Shown in pieces: positions 41,968-51,433 of a stretch of 64,000 bases of DNA. Source of the stretch: Psychromonas sp. L1A2 (GTDB taxonomy: Bacteria; Pseudomonadota; Gammaproteobacteria; Enterobacterales; Psychromonadaceae); the NCBI RefSeq assembly GCF_009828855.1, contig NZ_WUAG01000001.1, positions 1,302,001 through 1,366,000 of the forward strand, read 5' to 3'. Position numbers and translations under genes: made by a program. A model generated the notes under the pieces. It searched no databases, was not told where the DNA came from, and saw only the letters and a list, made by a program, of their open reading frames with translations. Numbering within the stretch: position 1 is the stretch's first letter; the number at the start of each line of letters is the position of its first letter.

Positions 41968-43617
41968 ATGAATAACAAACACTTCATTGTGGCAGGCATT
42001 ACGTCACTAATGTTGACCGGATGTTCAACTCTTACTTCACCTAATACAAGCCAACAAAAATGGTTACAAGATAAAGAATATACTCTAACTATTCTTCATA
42101 CCAATGATAACCACGGACACTTTTGGCAGAATCAATATGGTGAACGTGGCATGGCTGCCCGTGCAACGTTAGTTAATCATATTCGTGCAGAAGTCGAGTC
42201 TGCTGGTGGTTCTGTATTGTTACTTTCTGGTGGAGATATTAATACTGGAGTACCTGAATCTGATCTTTTAGATGCACAACCTGATTTTATTGGTATGAAT
42301 ATGATTGGTTATGATGCGATGGCTATAGGCAACCATGAATTTGATAATCCTCTTGATGTCCTAGCTAAACAAGCTGATTGGGCAAACTTTCCTTTTCTTG
42401 CCGCTAACATATACAAAGATGGCAAGCGTATGTTTGAAGCTTACAAAATCTTTGATAAAGATGGCGTTAAAGTTGCGGTTATAGGTTTAACGACAGAAGA
42501 TACAGCTAAAATTGGTAATCCAGAATTTATTAAAGACGTGCTATTTACAGATCCTAAAGTAGAGGCAAAATTAGTCATTGCTGAAGTAAAAGCCAAATAT
42601 AACCCCGATATCATTATTGCTGCTACACACATGGGGCATTATTTAAATGGTGACAACGGTTCTAACGCACCCGGTGATGTTCAATTAGCACGTTATCTTG
42701 ATGAAGGCTCTCTTGATATGATTGTGGGTGGTCATTCTCAAGAACCTGTTTGTATGGAAGGTGTTAATGAATATGCTGACTTTAAAGCAGGACAAGCTTG
42801 TAAACCGGATATTCAAAATGGCACCTATATTGTACAAGCACATGAATGGGGTAAATATGTAGGGCGTGCTGATTACACATTTAAAAATGGAGAGCTTGAA
42901 CTACAAGCTTACAACCTAATTCCAGTGAATTTGAAGAAGAAAGTACAAGATGCCAACGGTAATAAAACGCGTGTCTTTATTCAAGATGAAATCAAACAAG
43001 ATGAAGTGGTATTTAACACATTAAAACCATTTCAAGAACAAGGTCAAGCAGCTTTAAATTTTGTGATTGGACATAGTAATGGATTGTTACAAGGTGAGCG
43101 AAAAGTTGTTCGTAATAATCAAACTAACTTAGGCCGTTTGATTGCCACAGCACATATGCAACGCGCTCAAGCTGATTTTTCTGTTATGAATTCTGGCGGC
43201 ATTCGTGCTTCGATTGAAGCGGGTGATATTTCTTATAAAAGTGTTTTAACGGTACAGCCGTTTGCCAATACGATCACTTATGTCGATATGACAGGAGTTG
43301 AAGTCGTTGCTTATCTTAATCAAGTGGCAACAAAAAGCAAAGACTCAGGTGCTTATCCACAATTCTCAGGTATTACAATGACGGTTGCTGACATGCAGGT
43401 TAGCAATATTGTTATTGGTGATAAACCGATTGATTTAAATCGTACTTATCGTTTTACCGTTCCATCATTTAATGCTGCTGGTGGTGATGGTTATCCAAAG
43501 CTCTCTGAGCATCCCTCTTATGTTAATACCGGTTATGTCGATGCGGAAGTTTTAAAGGATTTTATCCAGAAAAACTCACCGATTAATATTGCTGATTTCA
43601 TCCCTAAAAATGAATAA
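41968..43617 (+). CDS. nutA: NutA/UshA-type 5'-nucleotidase lipoprotein
   Basis: 549 residues. Signal with lipobox MLTGC (Cys19), so anchored to the outer or inner membrane facing the periplasm. The metallophosphatase domain has ILHTNDNHGHFW (about 42-53), SGGDINTG (87-94), AIGNHEFDNP, ATHMGHY and IVGGHSQEP. The C-terminal nucleotide-binding domain has NSGGIRASIEAG and the FNAAGGDGYP loop with aromatic neighbours. It closely follows the Vibrio NutA sequence I recall. It removes phosphate from external nucleotides so nucleosides can enter. AAGGATT lies before the ATG. First gene of the scavenging block, with a RutR-type dyad upstream. Confidence 0.94.
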   Translation: MNNKHFIVAGITSLMLTGCSTLTSPNTSQQKWLQDKEYTLTILHTNDNHGHFWQNQYGERGMAARATLVNHIRAEVESAGGSVLLLSGGDINTGVPESDLLDAQPDFIGMNMIGYDAMAIGNHEFDNPLDVLAKQADWANFPFLAANIYKDGKRMFEAYKIFDKDGVKVAVIGLTTEDTAKIGNPEFIKDVLFTDPKVEAKLVIAEVKAKYNPDIIIAATHMGHYLNGDNGSNAPGDVQLARYLDEGSLDMIVGGHSQEPVCMEGVNEYADFKAGQACKPDIQNGTYIVQAHEWGKYVGRADYTFKNGELELQAYNLIPVNLKKKVQDANGNKTRVFIQDEIKQDEVVFNTLKPFQEQGQAALNFVIGHSNGLLQGERKVVRNNQTNLGRLIATAHMQRAQADFSVMNSGGIRASIEAGDISYKSVLTVQPFANTITYVDMTGVEVVAYLNQVATKSKDSGAYPQFSGITMTVADMQVSNIVIGDKPIDLNRTYRFTVPSFNAAGGDGYPKLSEHPSYVNTGYVDAEVLKDFIQKNSPINIADFIPKNE

Positions 43618-43815
43618 TTTATTTAATAAAGATAAATTCTAATCAATATTTCACAATAAAAAGTACCGATTAATAAGTTACATATAACTGCCATAAACGC
43701 ATGATAGTTTCATGCGCATTATGATTATGGAAATTTAAAAGTACATTTAACTTATTAGTAATATATAAATATAGTAATACATTAAGACAAATAACATTCA
43801 ATTAAGGATTATAAA

Positions 43816-44895
43816 ATGTTAAAAAAATCAACGCTATGCATCGCATTATCAACCATTTTGGCGGGGGCTACGGCACAAGCTGCAACCCTTTATGAAAAAG
43901 AAAATGGCGATAATCTGAAAGTCTATGGTGAAGTCGGTGTCGGTGGACATATTGGTGCCGATTATGAATATGGTGAATTTTATACGGATGATAAATCATA
44001 TATCGATGACAGTTTTGCAACACTGGGCCTTAAAGGTGAATACGAGGATATTTATTACCGCCTTGAGCTTGATTATGAACGTGAAAATTGGGCATACGGT
44101 TCTGGTGACCTGGAATTGACAATAGATAAATTATTTATCGGTTATAAGTTTTACAAAAATCATGCAATTGAGGTCGGATTAACTGATACCGCTCTGGATG
44201 ATTACGATAAATTTGGTGACTTTACTTTCGATACAACGGTTGAAACTGGCGAAGCAGGCGATCAAGAAAATACGATCAAATATGAAGGTTCTTTTTCTGA
44301 TTTTAAAATGGGACTCTCTTATTCTTATGAAGGTGAAAGTTCATCTGGTTCTGAATTAGGCGACATTATTAATGGGTATGTTGGTTACTTTAGTGATTAT
44401 GTTGATGTGGTGATTGGAGCTGAAACACGCAGTGGCTCAGAAGGTATGTCGAAGTACGGAGAGCAAACACTTTTCTCCTTAGGCCTACGTGCTTACATTA
44501 CGGATGATTTCGCTATCGGTTTAAATGGTTATATTGAAAATGAAGATATTGCACAAACGAGCACGGTTATTTCTATTAGTAATGACTTTGAAGAAACAAG
44601 TTCTTATAACGATTACCAAACACTTAAAAACCAAGGAGCATTAATTTCGGCTCGTTACACTTTAAATAAAAAAGTTGAATTTACTGGGTCATTAAATTAC
44701 GAAGAATACGAGACTTGGGATATCAACAGTGCTTATGGTGTTTCACCTGATGATGAGTACTCATGGGGTAAAGAGCGAATTTGGGGGACGTTAGGTATTA
44801 ATTTCAAACCAACAAGTTCTGTTATTTTTGCATTGGAAGGTAACTTTGGTGAAGCAGCACAAGATGCTTACGCATACGCTCGAGTATATTTCTAA
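43816..44895 (+). CDS. outer-membrane porin
   Basis: 359 residues. Signal peptide 1-22 ending AQAA. The mature protein shows alternating beta-strand patterns throughout (KVYGEVGVGGHIGADYEY, YYRLELDYEREN), acidic loops, and a C-terminal ARVYF ending in Phe, the BAM recognition signal. It is a Gram-negative trimeric porin, related to marine porins. AAGGATTATAAAATG gives a clear RBS. Between nutA and the extracellular nuclease gene (46 bases to the next start), it may pass nucleosides or oligonucleotides; this role is inferred from position only. Confidence 0.87.
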   Translation: MLKKSTLCIALSTILAGATAQAATLYEKENGDNLKVYGEVGVGGHIGADYEYGEFYTDDKSYIDDSFATLGLKGEYEDIYYRLELDYERENWAYGSGDLELTIDKLFIGYKFYKNHAIEVGLTDTALDDYDKFGDFTFDTTVETGEAGDQENTIKYEGSFSDFKMGLSYSYEGESSSGSELGDIINGYVGYFSDYVDVVIGAETRSGSEGMSKYGEQTLFSLGLRAYITDDFAIGLNGYIENEDIAQTSTVISISNDFEETSSYNDYQTLKNQGALISARYTLNKKVEFTGSLNYEEYETWDINSAYGVSPDDEYSWGKERIWGTLGINFKPTSSVIFALEGNFGEAAQDAYAYARVYF

Positions 44896-44941
44896 TTAGC
44901 TATAAAACTTAAAAAATAAAAGAAAATTGAAGGATCAAATA

Positions 44942-47900
44942 ATGAATAAGAATTTAAATAAAAGTCTATTAGCATTAGTGATAAGCGGTATTTTATCGAG
45001 CCATGCTAGCGCTGCAATAACCGATATTATTATCAGTGAATATTTAGAAGGTTCGGGTGATAATAAAGCGATAGAATTAACGAATACTGGCACAAGTAAC
45101 TACACCTTTCCAAGCAATATCGAATTGCAATATAGTTCTTATAATAATCAAGTTCGTAATCCTGCTGGTGATAATGTACTTGAAGGTGTCACGATTCCTG
45201 CTAATTCAACATTAGTTATTTATAATAGTGGGTCAGATACCGCATTATCAGAAGCCATTGCAAGCAGTGCAACAAGTGTTATCGCTGCGACGTACGATGA
45301 ACAATCATTTAATAGTTTAAGTTTTAATGGTGATGATAAAGTTTCTCTTATCAATACTGATACTAATACTACCTACGATATTATCGGTATAGATGGAACT
45401 TATTGGGGCTCTGGGCAAACATTGCGTCGTAGATTTGTAGAGGGGAATTCAATACCGACTCAATCTGCAATTTACAAAGCAGCAGATTGGGAAGACTTCG
45501 GTGAAGATGTATATGATGATCTTGGAACGGCAAGTTACTCAGAATATCAAGAAGTCGTTGCTTCTACATGTTCGTTAGATACGCAAACAACAATTGCAGA
45601 AGTGCAAGGTACAGGCACATCTTCTCCATTGATCACAAGTGGCTTTACCACTGCAGAATCTTACAATATCACGGGTATTGTGACGGCTGTAACGACTTAC
45701 CCTGAAAAAGGGTTTTATATGCAAGATGTTGCGCCAGATGGAGATGAACTGACCTCTGATGGCATCTTTGTTAGCACTGCTAACGCAAGCGATGACATGA
45801 TCGGCACTACCGTTTGTGTAACGAGCACAGTAACTGAATCTTATAATTTAACGCAGCTTGAAACTGATGAGTGGGATACCGTTGATGCAACATCATCGGT
45901 ACCAGCGGCAACGGATATCGAAATGATTGCTGCCGATGGTGATTCATTTAATGCAACATTAGAACGTTATGAAGGCATGTTAGTTAATTTACCTGAAGAT
46001 ATTGATGTCAATACTAGTGGTAATCAAGACATGCGCGTCTCAAAAACATTTGGTTTTAATTACGATACATTCCGTAACGATATGAGTCTATCTTATCAAC
46101 GACCTAATTTAAATCCTACACAAGAAAATGTTCCTGGAAGTGAGGATATTTTGGCCGCCATTGCTGAAAATAATGATTATCGTTTGGTGATAGAAAGTAG
46201 TACCAAAGCAGCTGATGGAGAAATTCCTTACTATTCAACTTTCAGTTCAGATCCTGCTAATAACTACATCCGTGTTGACGATAGTGTTATTGGTATGGAG
46301 GGTGTTATTACTTATAGTTTCAGTAATTTTAACCTAGTGGTTACCAATGAGTTATATAGCAACAACTTTGTACATAATACAGATAGACGCTCATCACCAG
46401 ATTTAAGTACAACGACTGAAAATGGTCATTTCTCTATTACAGTTGGAACAAAAAATGTTTTAAACCTATTTAACTCGCCATACGGTGGAGAGACTAACTC
46501 ACATGGTGAAAACCGTGGTGCAGATGACGAAGCTGAATATCAAAAACAATTAGCTAAGTTAGTATCAGCTATTACAGGTCTTGACGCTGATATTGTAGGC
46601 TTGATGGAAATTGAGAATAATGGTTTTGGCAACGACAGTGCTATTCAAGCATTTGTTGATGCGATTAATGAAGAATATTACGATGAAGACCCTAAAGATG
46701 AAGATAGTGCGGTATCTACAAGTAACCGTTACGTTTTTGTTGGATATGACTCTAACGGTGACTTAGTACTTGATGAGTCTGATTCTTTAGGTTCAGATGC
46801 TATCACGACGGGGTTATTATATCGTCCATCTAAAGTCAGCATTGAAAGTATGAGAGTTATCTCTATGCCAGAACAGCACGCACCAGTTGTGGTGAATAGT
46901 GCTAATACGGTAATGAAAGATAGCAGTGGTGCCGTACTTGAAAGTGGTGATAACTATCAACGAGAAACAATCGCAGCTACCTTTAAAGTTAACAATACAG
47001 GCAAAACATTAACGGTTGCTGTTAACCACTTTAAATCTAAAGGTTCAACTTGTTGGGAAGAGTGGGATGGTGTTGAATTTGGTGATGAAAGCACATGGTC
47101 AGATGATGCACCTGATGAAGATTTACAAGGTGCTTGTGAAAACCTACGTGTTGCCGCAGCTGTACAGCTAGGTGAAGAGCTTGAAGGGCTAGGTGGTGAC
47201 CGTATTATTGTTGGTGACTTAAATTCTTACGGTCAAGAAGATCCTCTTTTAGTGCTAACTGAAAATACAACAGGCAAAACCATTACTACTGCTCGTGATA
47301 CGTTCATTGGTGATAAACCTCAGTTTACAGTGGCTGGTACCCCTCAAAAAATAACTAAAACCTATAGTTACATCAATACTATTACCTTAAAAGATGCAGA
47401 AAAAGGTCAATCAAGTTGGAGTTATTCTTACAATGATGAAATTGGTTCTCTTGACCATATATTAATTAGTCCTTCATTAGAAACACGCTTAATAGACGCA
47501 GTTGACTGGCACATTAATGCACCTGAATCCTCTCTATACGACTATAACACTGAATATAAAGGTGATGATTATGAGAATTTCTATGTTGATGACGAGTACC
47601 GTTCATCGGATCACGATTCAGCAATTATGTCATTAAGCTACGAATATGGAGAAGTGGGAGAAGGCGAGCCTGTTTACCTTACAATTAGCAGCAGTGCGGT
47701 CGATGTGCCTTATGTGCTTGAAGAAGGTGCTTTAATTGGTGATGTTGCACAAATTCAATTATCTTCATCAACCGATATGAGTGATGTGGTTCTACCAAAT
47801 GTGATTATTACTGAAGATAATCAGTCATTAGTTGAAATTGAAGTTTATGGTCTAGATGCAGGAACTTACACTGCAAAAATGACATTAACACGTGATGCAG

Positions 47901-48079
47901 AAGTGATGTCTGAATTTACAAAAACGATGTCATTTGAAGCGGCTTCTAAAGATTCCTCGACTGCAAATGTTGCACCTGCTGAACAGTACGATGGTTCTGG
48001 TGGTGGCTCATTCGGTATATTTGGCCTTATCTCATTATTAGGCTTGGGTTTCTTACGTCGCTTTAAAGCGCAGCTATAA
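44942..48079 (+). CDS. ExeM/NucH-type extracellular endonuclease with GlyGly-CTERM tail
   Basis: 1045 residues from the ATG at 44942 (AAGGA eight bases upstream). Signal peptide 1-25 (SHASA). Lamin-tail domain about 26-180 (ISEYLEGSGDNKAIEL). An OB-fold region about 205-330 (YNITGIVTAVTTYPEKGFYM). Endonuclease/exonuclease/phosphatase domain about 495-900: LMEIENN, NHFKSKG, VGDLNSYGQEDPL, SSDHDSAIM carry the Mg2+ and catalytic residues. C-terminal domain, then GGGSFGIFGLISLLGLGFLRR, a GlyGly-CTERM sorting tail (here split: GGGSFGIFG, LISLLGLGFLRR). It degrades extracellular DNA. Porin upstream, second nuclease downstream. Confidence 0.93.
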   Translation: MNKNLNKSLLALVISGILSSHASAAITDIIISEYLEGSGDNKAIELTNTGTSNYTFPSNIELQYSSYNNQVRNPAGDNVLEGVTIPANSTLVIYNSGSDTALSEAIASSATSVIAATYDEQSFNSLSFNGDDKVSLINTDTNTTYDIIGIDGTYWGSGQTLRRRFVEGNSIPTQSAIYKAADWEDFGEDVYDDLGTASYSEYQEVVASTCSLDTQTTIAEVQGTGTSSPLITSGFTTAESYNITGIVTAVTTYPEKGFYMQDVAPDGDELTSDGIFVSTANASDDMIGTTVCVTSTVTESYNLTQLETDEWDTVDATSSVPAATDIEMIAADGDSFNATLERYEGMLVNLPEDIDVNTSGNQDMRVSKTFGFNYDTFRNDMSLSYQRPNLNPTQENVPGSEDILAAIAENNDYRLVIESSTKAADGEIPYYSTFSSDPANNYIRVDDSVIGMEGVITYSFSNFNLVVTNELYSNNFVHNTDRRSSPDLSTTTENGHFSITVGTKNVLNLFNSPYGGETNSHGENRGADDEAEYQKQLAKLVSAITGLDADIVGLMEIENNGFGNDSAIQAFVDAINEEYYDEDPKDEDSAVSTSNRYVFVGYDSNGDLVLDESDSLGSDAITTGLLYRPSKVSIESMRVISMPEQHAPVVVNSANTVMKDSSGAVLESGDNYQRETIAATFKVNNTGKTLTVAVNHFKSKGSTCWEEWDGVEFGDESTWSDDAPDEDLQGACENLRVAAAVQLGEELEGLGGDRIIVGDLNSYGQEDPLLVLTENTTGKTITTARDTFIGDKPQFTVAGTPQKITKTYSYINTITLKDAEKGQSSWSYSYNDEIGSLDHILISPSLETRLIDAVDWHINAPESSLYDYNTEYKGDDYENFYVDDEYRSSDHDSAIMSLSYEYGEVGEGEPVYLTISSSAVDVPYVLEEGALIGDVAQIQLSSSTDMSDVVLPNVIITEDNQSLVEIEVYGLDAGTYTAKMTLTRDAEVMSEFTKTMSFEAASKDSSTANVAPAEQYDGSGGGSFGIFGLISLLGLGFLRRFKAQL

Positions 48080-48221
48080 CTAAATTCGAATCTAATCATT
48101 ATAACGATGGTACTTACATTCATTGCGCTTTTACATTAGTTTAAAATACGCTTGTTGTAAGTGCTGTTGTTTTTATGATGATTAACGATGAATGATTAAA
48201 TGGAATTTAAAGAGAGATATA

Positions 48222-50201
48222 ATGGATAATAAATTAAAAAAAACAGCACTATGTTTATTGGTGCTAGGAAGCCTTACTGCCTGTAATAGTGATGATTCAT
48301 CAACGGTTTCTAGTAACGATTATATAACCGTAGTTCAAGAAGTTGAAGAAACGGTAGAAGATCTAAGCGAAGATACTGATTCAGTAGTCACAGAAGGTAA
48401 TTTATTACTGAATAGTGATTTTGAAAGTTGGACAGATGGATTACCTGACGGTTGGACCATCATTGATGATGGGATTAGTGTTGCACAGAGTACGACTATT
48501 TACTATACAGATGAAACTTCAACTTTTGCTATTGGTGAAAATTCAGCAGCAATAACAGTGACAACTGAAACACAAGGCGATACTGATTTCCGTCAATCAA
48601 TTGATGTCGTTTCTGGTACAACCTACCTATTTAGCACATGGATATATCATACGGAAGGCATGATCAGTGCTCGATTATATGTTGATGGTTACCAAGGGTA
48701 TTCTGATGCAGATTTAGTTAATCAGTGGCAAGAGGTGACTTATAGCTACGCTGCTGATGAAGATAAAAGTATTGAAGTTGGCTTACGTTTTTATGATCAA
48801 ACTGGGTTTGATGGTGAAGAAATTGTTTACGTAGATAATTTCTCATTTTCATCTGATACGGTCGAAACAACGACTGATGAGACTGCAGAAGAAGAAATAA
48901 TAGAGGAAGAAGAAGCATCAGAAGTAGTCGCTGAAGAAGAGACAACAGATGAGACCGTCACAGAGGAATCTGATGGTAATTTGTTAGTTAATGGTGACTT
49001 TGAAAGTTGGTCTACATCTTTACCTGATGATTGGACAACTATCGACAGTGATATTAGTGTTTCACAAAATACGACTATTTATAATGAAGGTTCATCTTCT
49101 GCAGAAATATCTGTCAATAGTGGCACACAAGGTAGTACTGACCTTCGTCAATATATTGATGTTACTGAAGGAACAACTTATACCTTTTCAACGTCGGTTT
49201 ACCACACCGATGGCTTAATAAAAGCGCGTTTATACATCGGTGGTGATTATGGAACTTATTCAGATAATACTGTGTTAAGTGGGTGGCAAGAGGTGACTTA
49301 TAGTTACACTGCGACTGCTAGTGAAAGTATCGAAGCTGGAATTCGTTTTTATGATCAAACTGGTTATATTGATCCTGAAATTGTATATATTGACGGTTTC
49401 TCAGTCATTGCTGACTCGAACTCTAGTTCAGATACGAGTACTTACTATGCAAGTGCTGCTGATTTAACGGGCCTTGAATTAAAAACAGCACTGTATAATA
49501 TTATTAAAGACCATACGACGAAAACCTATAGTAACTTATGGGACTTTATGAGCACCAATTCATTAGATGTTTACTATGAAAATGATGGCACTATTTTAGA
49601 TATGTACTCTGAAAACCCATCAAGCTCAGATACTTATAACTATACACCTGTTACAGATCAGTGTGGTAATTACTCTGGTGAAGGTAGCTGTTATAACCGT
49701 GAACACTCTTTCCCGAAAAGTTGGTTTGATGACCAATACCCAATGTACACAGATATCCACCACCTTTTTGCAACGGATGGTTATGTGAACGGTAAACGTA
49801 GTAATTACCCTTATGGTGTTGTTGGTACAAGTACATTTGTATCAGACAATGGCAGTAAAGTTGGCTCTGCAAGTAGTGATTTAGGTTACTCTGGTACCGT
49901 ATTTGAGCCGATTGATGAGTTTAAAGGTGATTTTGCTCGTGCTTATTTCTACATGGCAACACGTTATGAAGATATCATTTCGACATGGGAAGTTAACTCT
50001 GATTCTGCAGATGCTGTGTTAGATAGTAGTTCTGATTATGTGTTTGAGGAATGGGTTATTACTATGCTGAAAACCTGGAACGAGAATGATCCTGTGAGTC
50101 AAAAAGAGTTAGATCGTAATGAAGCGGCTTATGAGTTCCAAGGAAATCGTAATCCATTTATTGACCACCCTGAATATGTTAATGAAATTTGGGCTGATTA
50201 A
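48222..50201 (+). CDS. surface lipoprotein nuclease: two binding modules plus endonuclease I domain
   Basis: 659 residues from the ATG at 48222. Lipobox LTAC (Cys21). Residues 60-212 and 253-396 are two copies of a CBM-like beta-sandwich (NLLLNSDFESW / NLLVNGDFESW, GWQEVTYSYTA, RFYDQTG) joined by a Glu/Thr-rich linker. Residues about 408-659 are an EndA/NucM-type endonuclease I domain with NREHSFPKSWF and DIHHLFATDGYVNGKRSNYP, the His-Me finger core. The modules might hold the enzyme on DNA, matrix or cell surface. It follows the ExeM-like gene by 142 bases. A nuclease call is firm; module ligand unknown. Confidence 0.9.
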   Translation: MDNKLKKTALCLLVLGSLTACNSDDSSTVSSNDYITVVQEVEETVEDLSEDTDSVVTEGNLLLNSDFESWTDGLPDGWTIIDDGISVAQSTTIYYTDETSTFAIGENSAAITVTTETQGDTDFRQSIDVVSGTTYLFSTWIYHTEGMISARLYVDGYQGYSDADLVNQWQEVTYSYAADEDKSIEVGLRFYDQTGFDGEEIVYVDNFSFSSDTVETTTDETAEEEIIEEEEASEVVAEEETTDETVTEESDGNLLVNGDFESWSTSLPDDWTTIDSDISVSQNTTIYNEGSSSAEISVNSGTQGSTDLRQYIDVTEGTTYTFSTSVYHTDGLIKARLYIGGDYGTYSDNTVLSGWQEVTYSYTATASESIEAGIRFYDQTGYIDPEIVYIDGFSVIADSNSSSDTSTYYASAADLTGLELKTALYNIIKDHTTKTYSNLWDFMSTNSLDVYYENDGTILDMYSENPSSSDTYNYTPVTDQCGNYSGEGSCYNREHSFPKSWFDDQYPMYTDIHHLFATDGYVNGKRSNYPYGVVGTSTFVSDNGSKVGSASSDLGYSGTVFEPIDEFKGDFARAYFYMATRYEDIISTWEVNSDSADAVLDSSSDYVFEEWVITMLKTWNENDPVSQKELDRNEAAYEFQGNRNPFIDHPEYVNEIWAD

Positions 50202-50335
50202 TCTCATTGTAAGGGAGTTACCTTTATTTAAAGGCAACTCTCTTAATCAATAAAGATCAAGTAATAGAGATGTAACATGTTAATATTTAAAGCTTATACC
50301 TTATATCTCTTCAATTAAACTATTCCGGAGAAAAA

Positions 50336-51169
50336 ATGAAGAACCTTTCTAAAAGCCTTTTAGGTCTTGCAATGGTGGTTGCACTTAGCTCAACATCTTT
50401 TGCATCTGAGAAACAATTTACAACTAAAGACTTAAATCAAGAGTCAGTATTAGCGCTTTCATGGGTACAAAATTCAGCTGAATTTACAGCGCTTTCTTAC
50501 CAAGCATTTAACCTTGCTAAATTAAGATGGGATATGGATAAGCAAGAAGGCAAAAAAGCGATTGTTGTTGATGTTGATGAAACTATCATTGATAACAGCC
50601 CATACAACGGTGGTTTAATTGATAAAGACTATGGTTATAGTGGTGATACGTGGAAAGCGTGGAGTGAAGATAAAAGTGCAACAGCAATGCCTGGCGCTGT
50701 GGATTTTTTGAATTATGTCGTTGAAACAGGTGGTGATGTTTTTTATGTTACTAACAGAAAATCGATGCCTGAAAAAAATATGGACCTGAAACAATCAACG
50801 ATGGAAAACTTAAAAGCATTAGGTTTTCCACAGGTTGACGAGAAGCATATGATGCTTAGAACAGGCACATCAAAAAAACAAGAACGACGTGATAGTGTGA
50901 CAGGAATGGGCTATAAAATTGTGTTGTTAATGGGCGATAACCTAGCGGATTTCGATGCTGCTTTTGATGGCGATACAATGGAAGGTAGAAGTAAAGCTGT
51001 TGAAACTCATAAAATGAGTTTTGGTGATAAGTTCATTGTATTACCTAATCCAATTTATGGTGCATGGGAAGCGGCTGTTTATGGTGGTGGAAAATGGTAC
51101 AAAAAGTCTCCACAAGAAAAGTCAGCGCTTAGGAAGAGTACATTAAGAAAGTTTGAGTTTGAAAAATAA
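50336..51169 (+). CDS. e(P4)-family acid phosphatase / 5'-nucleotidase
   Basis: 277 residues. Signal peptide 1-23 (SSTSFAS) with no lipobox Cys, unlike Haemophilus e(P4), so soluble periplasmic or secreted. Class C acid phosphatase (HAD): motif I VVDVDETIIDN (D79, D81), FYVTNRK, and LLMGDNLADFDAAF for motif IV. The family removes 5'-phosphates from nucleotides, NMN and nicotinamide nucleotides. It would finish digestion of the 5'-mononucleotides made by the two nucleases. GGAG precedes the ATG; a strong terminator follows. Last gene of the block. Confidence 0.92.
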   Translation: MKNLSKSLLGLAMVVALSSTSFASEKQFTTKDLNQESVLALSWVQNSAEFTALSYQAFNLAKLRWDMDKQEGKKAIVVDVDETIIDNSPYNGGLIDKDYGYSGDTWKAWSEDKSATAMPGAVDFLNYVVETGGDVFYVTNRKSMPEKNMDLKQSTMENLKALGFPQVDEKHMMLRTGTSKKQERRDSVTGMGYKIVLLMGDNLADFDAAFDGDTMEGRSKAVETHKMSFGDKFIVLPNPIYGAWEAAVYGGGKWYKKSPQEKSALRKSTLRKFEFEK

Positions 51170-51208
51170 TTAATGGTGACTTAGGTTATATCTAAGTTCA
51201 AGCTGATC

Positions 51209-51243
51209 GCAAAAAGCCTAATGTAAAATATTAGGCTTTTTGC
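51209..51243. terminator. bidirectional terminator after the e(P4) gene
   Basis: GCAAAAAGCCTAAT (51209-51222) and ATTAGGCTTTTTGC (51230-51243) form a perfect 14-bp stem with a seven-base loop, ending the scavenging operon. Confidence 0.95.
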
Positions 51244-51284
51244 TTTTTAACGAATAGAGATTATTTTTGAAATTGTTGTGATTA

Positions 51285-51400
51285 TACCAATCACACGAAT
51301 TAACATCTTTTAGTTAATCTTCGAAAGGCCTCAATTTACGCCTTAAACTAAGTCATTTTTCCTGCACAAAATTTAGAACACTTATTTAATGTAATCGGTA
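51285..51400 (-). mobile_element. MITE-like family 1 element, 116-bp form
   Basis: Reads TACCAATCACACGAATTAAC at the left and TTATTTAATGTAATCGGTA at the right, flanked by TTA on both sides (51282-51284 and 51401-51403). In reverse it shares the AAGGCGTAAATTGAGGCCTT block with the 11044 element. It lies between the e(P4) terminator and the convergent hflX-like gene. Confidence 0.88.
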
Positions 51401-51433
51401 TTACTTTTCTAATGAGTTTTTAAAAAGTGGACT

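Noticed and set aside
51271-51292. TGTGATTATACCAATCACA as a CRP-like site
   Set aside because: The arms are nine bases apart and not six, and the right arm is the end of a MITE-like element.
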